Shown here piece by piece: positions 8,051-14,994 of a stretch of 17,892 nucleotides of DNA. The DNA lies in NCBI GenBank assembly GCA_030627475.1, contig DAOURZ010000006.1, positions 1 through 17,892 of the forward strand. The letters are read 5' to 3'. The stretch is from Deltaproteobacteria bacterium (GTDB lineage Bacteria > Desulfobacterota > Desulfobacteria > Desulfobacterales > ETH-SRB1). The translations under genes and the position numbers were made by a program. The notes under the pieces were generated by a model that worked only from the letters and a program-made list of their open reading frames with translations, was not told where the DNA came from and searched no databases. Position 1 is the stretch's first letter; each line of letters opens with the position of its first letter.

Positions 8051-8352
8051 CTAACGATATTGATATTTAGACATGTACACTAAAAAATAGTTTCTTGAAT
8101 ACATCTTAGGGCTACCAACGTAAGACTGGACAGCCTGTAAATTGAATCAGTTAGCAACTCATAAGATTTTGCTTGATTGTGAAATTACCATGTGGAAAGT
8201 GTCCCGCTTTAAGTTGGCAGTCGAGTCGAGTCAATTAAATTTTTAAAGCAAGGTTTGTGCCGTGATTCAATAAAATCTATAGTAACGAAGGTATTCATGT
8301 ATAATATAAATAGGTTGGAAAATAGTTTTATAAAAGGATAGTAATAAGAAAT
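8051..8352. other. Non-coding stretch upstream of the DUF2589 operon
   Basis: About 300 bases of A+T-rich DNA with no credible reading frame. It must carry the promoter of the minus-strand DUF2589 operon unless transcription starts in the 112-bp repeats. The best minus-strand candidate I see is TTGACT, 16 bases, TTAAAG near 8210-8240, which is weak. A TATAAT at 8300-8305 on the plus strand lacks a matching -35 box. No RNA gene is recognised. Confidence 0.4.
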
Positions 8353-8456
8353 GGCTATTTTTTGCAATATGCCAAAAAAGTAAAGGTCTTTTATAGAAAA
8401 AATAATCGTACTACTTACTGCGAAGGGAAACTTTTAATAATGTGCAAATTGCAATA
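8353..8456 (+). repeat. 112-bp period tandem unit, copy 1
   Basis: This is the first of two nearly identical non-coding units. It runs from GGCTATTTTTTGCAATATGC through TAAAGGTCTTTTAT and CTTACTGCGAAGGGAAAC to GTGCAAATTGCAATA. Each unit has inverted ends (TTGCAATATGCA against TGCAAATTGCAA) and an inner AAAAGT/ACTTTT pair, so it could fold as one hairpin. Direction and function are unknown. It could be a small RNA, a protein-binding array or a miniature element. Confidence 0.7.
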
Positions 8457-8465
8457 ATATATTTC

Positions 8466-8568
8466 GGTATTTTTGCAATATGCAAAAAAAAGTAAAGGTC
8501 TTTTATGGAAAAAATAATCGTACCGCTTACTGCGAAGGGAAACTTTTAATAATGTGCAAATTGCAATA
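8466..8568 (+). repeat. 112-bp period tandem unit, copy 2
   Basis: Second copy, offset exactly 112 bases from the first through most of its length (for example TAAAGGTC at 8381 and 8493, and the terminal GCAATA ending at 8456 and 8568). Differences are a few substitutions and short A-run changes. The two copies are separated by 9 bases. It keeps the same inverted ends as copy 1. Confidence 0.72.
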
Positions 8569-8584
8569 TAGGATATCATCCCGA

Positions 8585-8599
8585 TTCGTCCACGTTACT
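8585..8599 (-). repeat. Boundary repeat copy D (inverted)
   Basis: The reverse complement reads AGTAACGTGGACGAA, one base from the core. It abuts the duplicated mfd terminus that starts at 8599, marking the right boundary of the island. Confidence 0.7.
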
Positions 8600-8676
8600 T
8601 AGTTCAGGTCAAAAACACCTTGAAAGAGATAGACCAGCATGTTAGGAACGTGGACGAATTAACTTCTCCCTCGTAA
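8599..8676 (+). pseudogene. Remnant copy of the mfd 3' end
   Basis: Bases 8599-8643 match the mfd terminus 3746-3790 at 38 of 45 positions. The frame is kept: it reads LVQVKNTLKEIDQHV, against LVQVENILKEIALQV in the intact gene. It continues through a boundary repeat (RNVDE) to a TAA at 8674-8676, which lies in the loop of a TCCCTCG/CGAGGGA hairpin. There is no start and no upstream homology, so it is a fragment. It could be a leftover of the original mfd end, displaced when the island arrived, or a duplication carried by the element. Confidence 0.8.
8644..8658 (+). repeat. Boundary repeat copy E (AGGAACGTGGACGAA)
   Basis: Exact core, placed directly after the mfd remnant and followed by TTAACTTCTCCC. 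It resembles copy A (3810-3825, then ATAGCTTCCC), which follows intact mfd. The unit mfd terminus plus repeat is therefore duplicated in direct orientation about 4.85 kb apart. Confidence 0.75.
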
Positions 8677-8683
8677 CGAGGGA
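8667..8683. terminator. Short perfect hairpin after the mfd remnant
   Basis: TCCCTCG and CGAGGGA pair perfectly over 7 bases around a TAA loop. No T-run follows on either strand, so it is at best a weak terminator or a relic of the old mfd 3' region. It lies 14 bases upstream of the lipoprotein gene. Confidence 0.35.
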
Positions 8684-8697
8684 ACAAACCGTGAACC

Positions 8698-9414
8698 ATG
8701 CATGAACCGTTACTTTATTATTTAATGAAAACATTCTGTAAGCTATCTTCAATATTAACAGTTTTATTGATTTTATCTGTATTGTCAGGTTGTGCCGAAC
8801 CTGAAGACAGACATGAGAATGAATATCTGATTCGGGTCGGCGAAAGAATTACGACTATAGATGATTTTAACATGGCTTTCGAGATAGTAAGGGCAGCTTA
8901 TCCTTATAATGCATTGAAGAGTTCAGCGTACTTGAAAAAAGCCCGGTTAAGTCTCTTGAATCAGTTAATTGAACAAATGATTATTCTGGAGAGAGCCGGA
9001 GAGCAAAATATCTGCATTTCCGATTCAGAGGTTGAAGAGGTTATAGCGGGGATAAAAAAAGATTATCCTGAAGGTGAATTTGACAGGACGTTACTTGAGT
9101 ATGCTATATCATATCAATTCTGGAAAGAGGCATTAAAGAATCGCTTGCTTATAGAAAAAGTTATCATAGCGGAGTTGGAGGAAAAAGTTGTAATAACTCC
9201 GAAAAGTATATCGGAATATTATGATAGAAATTATGATAGATTTTTTTTAAATTTTGATTCAAAAGAGGGTTCGTCAAATATGAATGAATTTCTTATAAAG
9301 CACCTACGTAAAGAAAATGCTGAAAAAGCTTATAATGGCTGGATTAAAAAACTCAGAAAAAATTCTAAAATTGAGATAAACAGAGAGCAATGGGAAAAAA
9401 TTAATTGTGGATAA
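8698..9414 (+). CDS. SurA N-terminal-like lipoprotein (periplasmic chaperone-like, no parvulin domain)
   Basis: This predicted lipoprotein of 238 residues has a signal segment ending in the lipobox LSGC. A SurA/PpiC-type helical chaperone core follows (LNQLIEQMIILERAGEQNICISDSEVEEVI, split here as LNQLIEQMII then LERAG and ISDSEVEEVI). Its C-terminal end (YNGWIKKLRKNSKIEI) matches the tail of the SurA fold. The roughly 100-residue parvulin domain that normally lies between these is missing; only KSISEYYDRNYDRFF and a short linker remain. It is therefore probably a chaperone without isomerase activity. ATG at 8725 (MKTFCKLSS) gives a more typical signal peptide and may be the true start; neither start has a clear ribosome site. 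It overlaps the next gene by 8 bases. Confidence 0.82.
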   Translation: MHEPLLYYLMKTFCKLSSILTVLLILSVLSGCAEPEDRHENEYLIRVGERITTIDDFNMAFEIVRAAYPYNALKSSAYLKKARLSLLNQLIEQMIILERAGEQNICISDSEVEEVIAGIKKDYPEGEFDRTLLEYAISYQFWKEALKNRLLIEKVIIAELEEKVVITPKSISEYYDRNYDRFFLNFDSKEGSSNMNEFLIKHLRKENAEKAYNGWIKKLRKNSKIEINREQWEKINCG

Positions 9415-10414
9415 ACTATCAGAACAAATATTTTGTAAAGCTTTTTATGTCCGGCACTTTTTTATTTTTTGCGCCTTTTGTTTTGTTATGACTGCTGATG
9501 TACAGAGCGCAGAAGTTGTTGATCGAATTGTTGCCGTTGTTAACGATGATATAATTTTACTTTCCGAATTTGACGAGTCGTTTAAGCCATATGCTGATAG
9601 AATAATGGCGCCTGGTTATTCGCTTGATGAGAAGCGCCGGAGGCTATTCAACGCTCGGAAGGAAATTCTCAACCAGCTTATTGATCAAAAACTTACTGAT
9701 CAGCAGATAAAGCAATCTAACATTACAGTCAGAAATGATGAGATAGATGGTGCAATAGAGCGTTTAAAAGAAGCAAATTTTTTTACTGATGAAGAGCTCA
9801 TTGAAATGCTGGGTGCAGAGGGTTTGACTCTTGAGGACTATCGTAAGCGTATAAAGAATCAGATTCTTCAGGCTAAACTGGTTAATTTTGAGATAAAATC
9901 CAAAATCGTAATTACAAAAGAGGATATAGAGTCTTACTACAAAAGCCACAGTGACAAGTATGGCGGCATAAAGAAATATCGCCTCAGCAACATAATTATG
10001 AAAGTCCCTTCTTTTGCTTCTGAAGAAGAGAAGCTTGTCGTATTGAAAAAAATGGAGATGGTTTTAACAGAATTGGAGAAAGATAAACCTTTTGACAGCA
10101 TAGCCGACATTTACTCTGAATCATCATATTCCAGCGATGAAGACGGTCTGGGTTTATTTGAACTTAAAGAACTCTCTCCCGGAATACAAGAATCAATAAA
10201 AGATCTGAAGACAGGTGAGTTTACGCCGGTAATTGATACTGATCAGGGGTATCAGATATTCTATATTAAAGAGATTGTCGATATTCCGGGAAAATCGATT
10301 AAGAAGGCATCTCTTGAGATTGAAGACATGCTTTATAAAGCAATAGTCGATAAAAAATTTCGTTCGTGGATAGATAACCTTCGAAAAATATCGCATATAA
10401 AAATTATAAAATAG
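9407..10414 (+). CDS. surA: SurA-type periplasmic peptidyl-prolyl isomerase/chaperone
   Basis: This 335-residue exported protein probably escorts outer-membrane proteins across the periplasm. A hydrophobic signal segment (about 12-30) ends near QSA before EVVDRIVAVVNDDIILLSE, the classic start of the SurA N domain. One parvulin-like domain follows at about 183-295, with GLGLFELKELSPGIQESI and TDQGYQIFYIKEI. The family's usual RHIL strand reads RLSNII, so a key His is replaced and isomerase activity may be weak or absent. The C-terminal helix (FRSWIDNLRK) completes the SurA core. E. coli SurA has two parvulin domains; this has one, as is common outside gamma-proteobacteria. The start is GTG, inside the 3' end of the lipoprotein gene, which implies coupled translation. 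Confidence 0.87.
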   Translation: MDKLSEQIFCKAFYVRHFFIFCAFCFVMTADVQSAEVVDRIVAVVNDDIILLSEFDESFKPYADRIMAPGYSLDEKRRRLFNARKEILNQLIDQKLTDQQIKQSNITVRNDEIDGAIERLKEANFFTDEELIEMLGAEGLTLEDYRKRIKNQILQAKLVNFEIKSKIVITKEDIESYYKSHSDKYGGIKKYRLSNIIMKVPSFASEEEKLVVLKKMEMVLTELEKDKPFDSIADIYSESSYSSDEDGLGLFELKELSPGIQESIKDLKTGEFTPVIDTDQGYQIFYIKEIVDIPGKSIKKASLEIEDMLYKAIVDKKFRSWIDNLRKISHIKIIK

Positions 10415-10445
10415 ATCGGAAATTAAGGGGTCAAGGTTATAATAT

Positions 10446-10934
10446 ATGATTGAAGATAAAGACTCTCTTTCATTTGGGCGATATCTCAAGTCGATAAGGC
10501 TTGCGAAAGGAATCGGTCTGAAAGAAATTTCAAATGAGACAAAGATCAGAATGGATATGCTCCTTCTTATTGAGAAGGATGATCTTGCCGCACTACCTGT
10601 TGAAGTTTATGTAAAAGGTTTTTTGCGAGCTTACTCAAAGGCTCTTGGTGCCGATGAGAAAGAAGCAGTCCGTCGTTATGAGTTGAGCAGATTTGTTTTA
10701 AAGAAAACCGACGGATATGAAACCAATCTGGAAAAATTTAACAGTAAATTTTGGATCCGTATTATTTTGTGTGTTGGAATATTGCTAACTATTATTGTTT
10801 TATCTATATATTCAAGTTTACTTTTTCAAGAACAGACATCATTAAATGGCCAGGCTAATCAACAAATAGCCGGAAAAAATATACAGAAGAATTCCATCAA
10901 ATTTTCTAATGATTTAGGAACAAAGTCCCGGTAA
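10446..10934 (+). CDS. RodZ-like HTH/transmembrane protein, short form
   Basis: This 162-residue protein has an N-terminal Xre-type HTH_25 domain (about 8-80: FGRYLKSIRLAKGIGLKEIS, then the YVKGFLRAYSKAL motif typical of RodZ), a linker, and one membrane helix (about 101-125, IRIILCVGILLTIIVLSIY). RodZ links MreB filaments to the membrane in cell-shape control. The usual C-terminal periplasmic DUF4115 domain is absent: only about 35 polar residues follow the helix. Whether this is a native short version or a truncation cannot be told from one sequence. It sits 31 bases after surA, with AAGG about 9 bases before the ATG, and 7 bases before mgtE, in the same operon. Confidence 0.8.
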   Translation: MIEDKDSLSFGRYLKSIRLAKGIGLKEISNETKIRMDMLLLIEKDDLAALPVEVYVKGFLRAYSKALGADEKEAVRRYELSRFVLKKTDGYETNLEKFNSKFWIRIILCVGILLTIIVLSIYSSLLFQEQTSLNGQANQQIAGKNIQKNSIKFSNDLGTKSR

Positions 10935-10941
10935 AAAGATT

Positions 10942-12294
10942 ATGCTGAGTGAACGCAATAAAATACTTGTTGAAAGCATCAAAAGATTGTTGAGAAGAAA
11001 TGCTACAACTCATCTCCGCAAAATTGTAGACAAAACACATGCGGCTGATATGTCTGTTGTGTTCCGTTCTTTATCACTTCTTAACCAGCACAAGCTCTTT
11101 GATATGATAAAGGAAGCACAGCAAAAGGGCGCCCTTTTCAGCGAGCTTGATGAAGATATCTTCTCTATCTTCATAGAAGATATGGATTTGGACGAAATTG
11201 TCGAAATTCTGGAACAAATGCCTACAGATGATGTTGCCGATATAATAGGACGGCTGCATATAGAAAAGTCTGATGCCATCCTCGAAAAAATGAAAAAAGA
11301 GGGGTCGGAAGAGGTTGAAGACTTACTGCGATATGGAGATGATACTGCCGGCGGTATCATGGTTCCGGATTTTATTGCCTTGAAGGAAGATACAACCGCA
11401 AAAGAGGCAATCAAGTCGCTGCAGAAAGAGCATCTTGATGTTGAGATGCCTTTTTACCTGTATGTTGTGGATGAATATGGCAGGCTTGTAGGCGTGAGTT
11501 CATTAAGGCAACTCGTTGTAGTCCATCCCGAAACTCCCCTTAAGCAATTTATGACAACTGATGTTTTTTCCGTTGAAACAGGAATGGATCAGGAAGAGGT
11601 GGCCAAGATAGTTGCCCGTTATGATATTCTTGCAGTGCCTGTTGTCGATGATACAAACAAGCTGGTTGGTATAGTTACCGTCGATGATATTATTGATATT
11701 ATCAGAGATGAGGCGACGCAGGATATATTGAAAATGGCAGGAGCGGGTGAGGAATTTATCGAAACCCAGTCTGTTCTTAAAAGCACGAGGATTCGTTTGC
11801 CCTGGTTATTTGCAAGCTGTATTGGTGGTATAATTGCATTTTTTATTATTAGTCGTTTTGAAGGTACTTTGAGCAAGCTCGCTTATCTTGCGGCTTTTAT
11901 CCCTGTAATCATGAATATGGGTGGAAATGTCGGCACCCAGTCTTCCTCTATTGTTGTACGTGGTCTTGCAACAGGGCAACTCAATGTAAGAGATATCTGG
12001 GCTGTCGTTTTTAAGCAACTATCCGTCGGTTTTATCCTGGGCGTGATATATGGTTTTCTTATTGGCATGGTGGCTCAATTTCGTTATGATACCTGGGCAC
12101 TTGCGCTGTCCGTTGGTCTTTCCGTTATCTGTTCCATGACTCTTGCCGCCCTGCTTGGCTCTGTGGTACCAATGGCTTTTGCGAGAATAAATGTAGATCC
12201 TGCCATAGCCTCCAGTCCTTTTGTAACAACATCTGTCGACATTATCAGCGTCTTTTTCTATTTTGAGATAGCTACAACCCTACTTGGTCTTTAA
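10942..12294 (+). CDS. mgtE: Magnesium transporter MgtE
   Basis: This 450-residue inner-membrane Mg2+ channel has the usual family length. Order: the MgtE N superhelical domain (about 20-130, with the EILEQMPTDDVADIIGRL repeat region), two CBS domains (about 130-255, including the TTAKEAIKSLQ and VVDDTNKLVGIVTVDDIIDII segments), a linking helix, and five membrane segments from about 280 to the end. Conserved pore motifs are present: NMGGNVGTQSSSIVVRGLATG, and an Asp near 433 in VTTSVDIISVFFYF that corresponds to the selectivity Asp of the family. Gating by Mg2+ at the acidic N/CBS domains is known for the family. No Mg2+ riboswitch is visible upstream; the gene lies inside the operon, 3 bases before recO. 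Confidence 0.96.
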   Translation: MLSERNKILVESIKRLLRRNATTHLRKIVDKTHAADMSVVFRSLSLLNQHKLFDMIKEAQQKGALFSELDEDIFSIFIEDMDLDEIVEILEQMPTDDVADIIGRLHIEKSDAILEKMKKEGSEEVEDLLRYGDDTAGGIMVPDFIALKEDTTAKEAIKSLQKEHLDVEMPFYLYVVDEYGRLVGVSSLRQLVVVHPETPLKQFMTTDVFSVETGMDQEEVAKIVARYDILAVPVVDDTNKLVGIVTVDDIIDIIRDEATQDILKMAGAGEEFIETQSVLKSTRIRLPWLFASCIGGIIAFFIISRFEGTLSKLAYLAAFIPVIMNMGGNVGTQSSSIVVRGLATGQLNVRDIWAVVFKQLSVGFILGVIYGFLIGMVAQFRYDTWALALSVGLSVICSMTLAALLGSVVPMAFARINVDPAIASSPFVTTSVDIISVFFYFEIATTLLGL

Positions 12295-12297
12295 TAA

Positions 12298-13104
12298 ATG
12301 TCAAGTTTTTCTACACCCGCCATCGTTCTCCGTCGCATTGATTTTGGTGATTATGATTTAATAATTAATTTTTTTACGTTAAACAAAGGAAAAGTTTCAG
12401 TAATTGTAAAGTCAGCAAAAAAAAGTGTTAAAAGATTTGCAGGAATTCTCGAACTATTTTCTGTTTTGGAAATAGTTTGCAGCCCCGGACGCGGCAAAGG
12501 GTTGCTTGTTCTGCAGGAGGCAACATTAAAACAATCGTTTTCAAAAAGCAGAGCAGATATAGTTAAAATTGCATATGCAAGCTACTGGGCTGAATTGATT
12601 AATATATGGATGGAAGATGGTAAAAAGCAGGTTCAAATATATCAACTTTTTCAGCACGTTCTTAGAGAACTGGATCTTGGCTATATGCCCCGGAAGACTC
12701 TGAGTATAATTTTTCAGATCAGATTTATTAAAATATCCGGTTTTTGTCCGGATTTAACGCAATGCGGCAACTGCCGAATTAAGATAGAAGAGATCAAGAA
12801 AGGAAGAATTGCTTTTGATATTGTTAAAGGCTGTCTTATTTGTGACAGATGTTCTTCTCCTGCGTTAAATAAAATATATCTTTCCAGGGGAACAATAAAA
12901 CAGTTATTATGGGTTGAAAACGGTGATTTAAAAAAGGCGGGAAGGATCAGGTTTACAAAAACAGCTTTAAGTGAGGGGTTGAAATTTTTAGAGGCGTTTG
13001 TACCTTATCATTTGGGAATAATGCCTCGAAGCTTGAAATTCCTGAGGCAAATAAGAGGCACTAATGATTATGTTCACAGTTCACAGTTTCCGGTTCACGG
13101 TTAA
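12298..13104 (+). CDS. recO: DNA repair protein RecO
   Basis: RecO, with RecR and RecF, loads RecA on gapped DNA. This 268-residue protein has the N-terminal OB fold (about 1-80, TPAIVLRRIDFGDYDLIINF), a helical middle and a zinc-binding set of cysteines: CGNC at about 157 and CLICDRC about 25 residues later. It follows mgtE at 3 bases. The last dozen residues (VHSSQFPVHG) are encoded by a GTTCACAG/GGTTCACGG repeat that continues past the stop. The C-terminal tail is thus probably overwritten by repeat DNA and unlikely to be conserved. Confidence 0.93.
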   Translation: MSSFSTPAIVLRRIDFGDYDLIINFFTLNKGKVSVIVKSAKKSVKRFAGILELFSVLEIVCSPGRGKGLLVLQEATLKQSFSKSRADIVKIAYASYWAELINIWMEDGKKQVQIYQLFQHVLRELDLGYMPRKTLSIIFQIRFIKISGFCPDLTQCGNCRIKIEEIKKGRIAFDIVKGCLICDRCSSPALNKIYLSRGTIKQLLWVENGDLKKAGRIRFTKTALSEGLKFLEAFVPYHLGIMPRSLKFLRQIRGTNDYVHSSQFPVHG

Positions 13105-13156
13105 CATACTTGAGTTGTTGCATAATTCATTAAAACAACCATAAACCGTGAACACT
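13073..13156. repeat. Inverted repeat of GTTCACGGTT / AACCGTGAAC type
   Basis: Two direct GTTCACAG units are followed by GGTTCACGGTT (13092-13102). About 40 bases later comes the inverse AAACCGTGAAC (13143-13153). An inner GTTGTT/AACAACC pair allows a long stem. The element spans the stop of recO and the first codons of the GHMP kinase frame. A further AAACCGTGAACC occurs at 8687-8698, just before the SurA-N lipoprotein start, which points to a dispersed repeat family. Confidence 0.6.
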
Positions 13157-14227
13157 TGTCTATCTATGTATAAGGATATTGGAAACATACTTGAATCAAA
13201 GAATATTGAGGTGTCTGTACCATGCAGAATCGACATGGGAGGAACCCTGGATATCAGTACTTTTCATTATCCGCTCAGGCATTTTTCCCCTTGCACATTT
13301 AACATAGCATTAGATTTAAGGACGAGGGTTTGCCTTTCGGCGTATAATAAAGGCATGGTAAAAGTATCTTCAAAAGGATTTAAAACTGCCGAATATCCAA
13401 TTGATACAGTTCCTTTTGATCATCCTCTCGGGCTTATGTTTGCAATTGCAGCTTATTTCGGGGTCAAAGGTGTCCATATCCGGATTGAATCTTCGTCACC
13501 ACCGAGAAGCGCCCTGGGAGGATCTTCTTCAGCGGCGGTCGCTCTTATTGCTGCGTTTTCAAGGGTCTTTGAAAAAATTGGCGCAAGCAGCCTTTTGTCA
13601 AGAAAGGATACCGCCATGCTTGCATATGCTATTGAGGGAAGTGTTGCAGGCGTGCCGTGCGGTCTTCAGGATCAACTGGCTGCTGCTTATGGAGGAGTGA
13701 ATACATGGTATTGGCTTGACGGAATTAAAAGCCCTTGTTTCAGGAAAAAAGCTGTTTATCGGAAAGATTTTTTAAAGAACTTTGAGAAACATCTTTTATT
13801 AGCCTATTGTGGAATTCCGCATGTATCAAAGGATATTAACGGAAAGTGGGTAAAGCAGTTTCTTTCAGGAAAATACAGGAAATGCTGGGTAGAAATAATT
13901 GCCCATACGCATAGATTTGTCGATGCTTTAATTAAACGCGATTTTAAATATGCGGCTGAATCAATGAACGAAGAAATGGCTTTAAGGAAAAAGATGACAC
14001 CGGAAGTTCTTGATTCAATGGGTGAAAAGCTTGTTGATTCGGCAGTTGAGAATAATTGCGGTGCAAGATTCACTGGCGCTGGAGGAGGAGGCTGCATATG
14101 GGCAATCGGTAAAATCGAAGATATTGCAACATTAGAAAAAAAATGGGAATATATTCTTTCAGAAAGAGAAGAAGCTTATATGCTTGATGTAAAGATAGAT
14201 TCTAATGGCCTGATCATTGATAGCTGA
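13148..14227 (+). CDS. GHMP family sugar kinase
   Basis: This 359-residue cytoplasmic kinase belongs to the galactokinase/homoserine/mevalonate/phosphomevalonate superfamily. It has an N-terminal substrate-side motif PCRIDMGGTLDIS (about 25-37), the ATP-binding loop PPRSALGGSSSAA (about 118-130), GLQDQLAAAYGG (about 175-186) and the C-terminal FTGAGGGGCIW motif (about 309-319). The combination resembles heptose-7-phosphate kinase-like members more than galactokinase, but the substrate cannot be set from sequence alone. The frame opens with GTG inside a dispersed repeat. ATG at 13166 is an equally good or better start. Neither has a clear ribosome site. It may be transcribed from the recO operon. 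Confidence 0.85.
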   Translation: MNTCLSMYKDIGNILESKNIEVSVPCRIDMGGTLDISTFHYPLRHFSPCTFNIALDLRTRVCLSAYNKGMVKVSSKGFKTAEYPIDTVPFDHPLGLMFAIAAYFGVKGVHIRIESSSPPRSALGGSSSAAVALIAAFSRVFEKIGASSLLSRKDTAMLAYAIEGSVAGVPCGLQDQLAAAYGGVNTWYWLDGIKSPCFRKKAVYRKDFLKNFEKHLLLAYCGIPHVSKDINGKWVKQFLSGKYRKCWVEIIAHTHRFVDALIKRDFKYAAESMNEEMALRKKMTPEVLDSMGEKLVDSAVENNCGARFTGAGGGGCIWAIGKIEDIATLEKKWEYILSEREEAYMLDVKIDSNGLIIDS

Positions 14228-14345
14228 TAATTAAACAAATTGTTATGAACTCATTACAACTCTGTCTGAAGATTGCTTGCAGTCCAAGCATGCTGGAAAT
14301 ACTCTCCATAAAAATATTTAAATAGCTAAAATAAAAGGAGGCCTC

Positions 14346-14456
14346 ATGGCCAAAGGAAAAAATGCTCAAAAGTCAGAAAAGAAAAAATCAGAAAAAACGT
14401 TGAAAGAAAAGCGCAAAGAGAAAAAAGATAAGAAATCCAAAAAGGGTATGATTTAA
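14346..14456 (+). CDS. Small lysine-rich basic protein (36 residues)
   Basis: A short frame begins MAKGKNAQKSEKKK and ends KKGMI with TAA. About half of the residues are Lys or Arg and there is no hydrophobic core. AAGGAGG sits 6 bases before the ATG, the best ribosome site in this part of the window. This argues for a real and well-translated gene. The composition fits a disordered nucleic-acid- or ribosome-associated peptide. Similar tiny basic proteins are found in many proteobacteria, but I cannot name the family. It stands alone between the GHMP kinase and a transposase remnant. Confidence 0.65.
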   Translation: MAKGKNAQKSEKKKSEKTLKEKRKEKKDKKSKKGMI

Positions 14457-14574
14457 TTCTTTAATCAAATGAGTTTTGCGACGAATAGGCCTGTCACGGA
14501 TTGATACTTAAGATGTGCATGAAGAAAAACAACTACGAACAAATGTGAGAGGGTCTCATAACAACACACTTAAC

Positions 14575-14890
14575 TCAGACGGCTGATACCGATGCGTTTT
14601 GACTGAATTTACAGTAAATCAAATTTTGAGCTTCCCATAAGGCGTTGGAAATTAACTCGCCGCTGGTTAGCTTTGCATTGCACCCTAATGAAGGTCGTGG
14701 ACTGACTCCCAGTTCGTCTAATTCCCAAAGAATTGCCTGATCGCCGCAAAAGAGTTCTTGGTTGTAGAGGCTGAGTCTCACCATCTTGACAATTTTTTCA
14801 ACCTCACGAGGCACATATTGACCCAGGTTTTTCACCATTGAGAAACCTTTGTACTGCCCATGCCCGTTTTTGCTGAATGTCTTTGCTCAT
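14575..14890 (-). pseudogene. Decayed transposase (integrase-core, IS481-like N-terminal part)
   Basis: With AAGGAGGGGCTC before it, an ATG at 14890 opens MSKDIQQKRAWAVQRFLNGE followed by KPGSICAS, the typical helix-turn-helix start of an IS481-like transposase. A TGA follows at once. After the break another frame carries PREVEKIVKMVRLSLYNQ and then FCGDQAILWELDELGVSPRPS, a linker that normally lies further along the same protein. The region between them is missing, so an internal deletion has occurred. After PRPSL the match is lost and the DDE catalytic core is absent. It is a dead fragment. Its upstream end now lies just before cinA. Confidence 0.75.
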
Positions 14891-14994
14891 GAGCCCCTCC
14901 TTATAAATTGAATCGTGTTCATAGGCATAAACGATATGGGTACTAAATTGTCAAAGAACTTATTCTTACATGGAAATTCCTATACTGGTACATT

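Noticed and set aside
8277..8305. Plus-strand promoter at TATAAT 8300-8305
   Set aside because: No -35-like box occurs at 16-18 bases upstream and no gene follows for about 390 bases.
8353..8568. Tandem units as a CRISPR array
   Set aside because: There are only two units, each over 100 bases, separated by 9 bases. This does not fit repeat-spacer geometry.
8036..8599. Block between inverted repeat copies C and D as a complete insertion sequence
   Set aside because: It contains no reading frame long enough for a transposase. It could only be non-autonomous.
11010..11414. Minus-strand frame of 134 codons inside mgtE
   Set aside because: It is a low-complexity Ser/Ile-rich antisense of conserved MgtE sequence, with no start signal.
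14575..14838. 87-codon minus-strand frame as an intact gene
   Set aside because: Its start lies in the middle of a transposase N-terminal frame and only the first half resembles a known protein. It is better explained as part of the decayed transposase.
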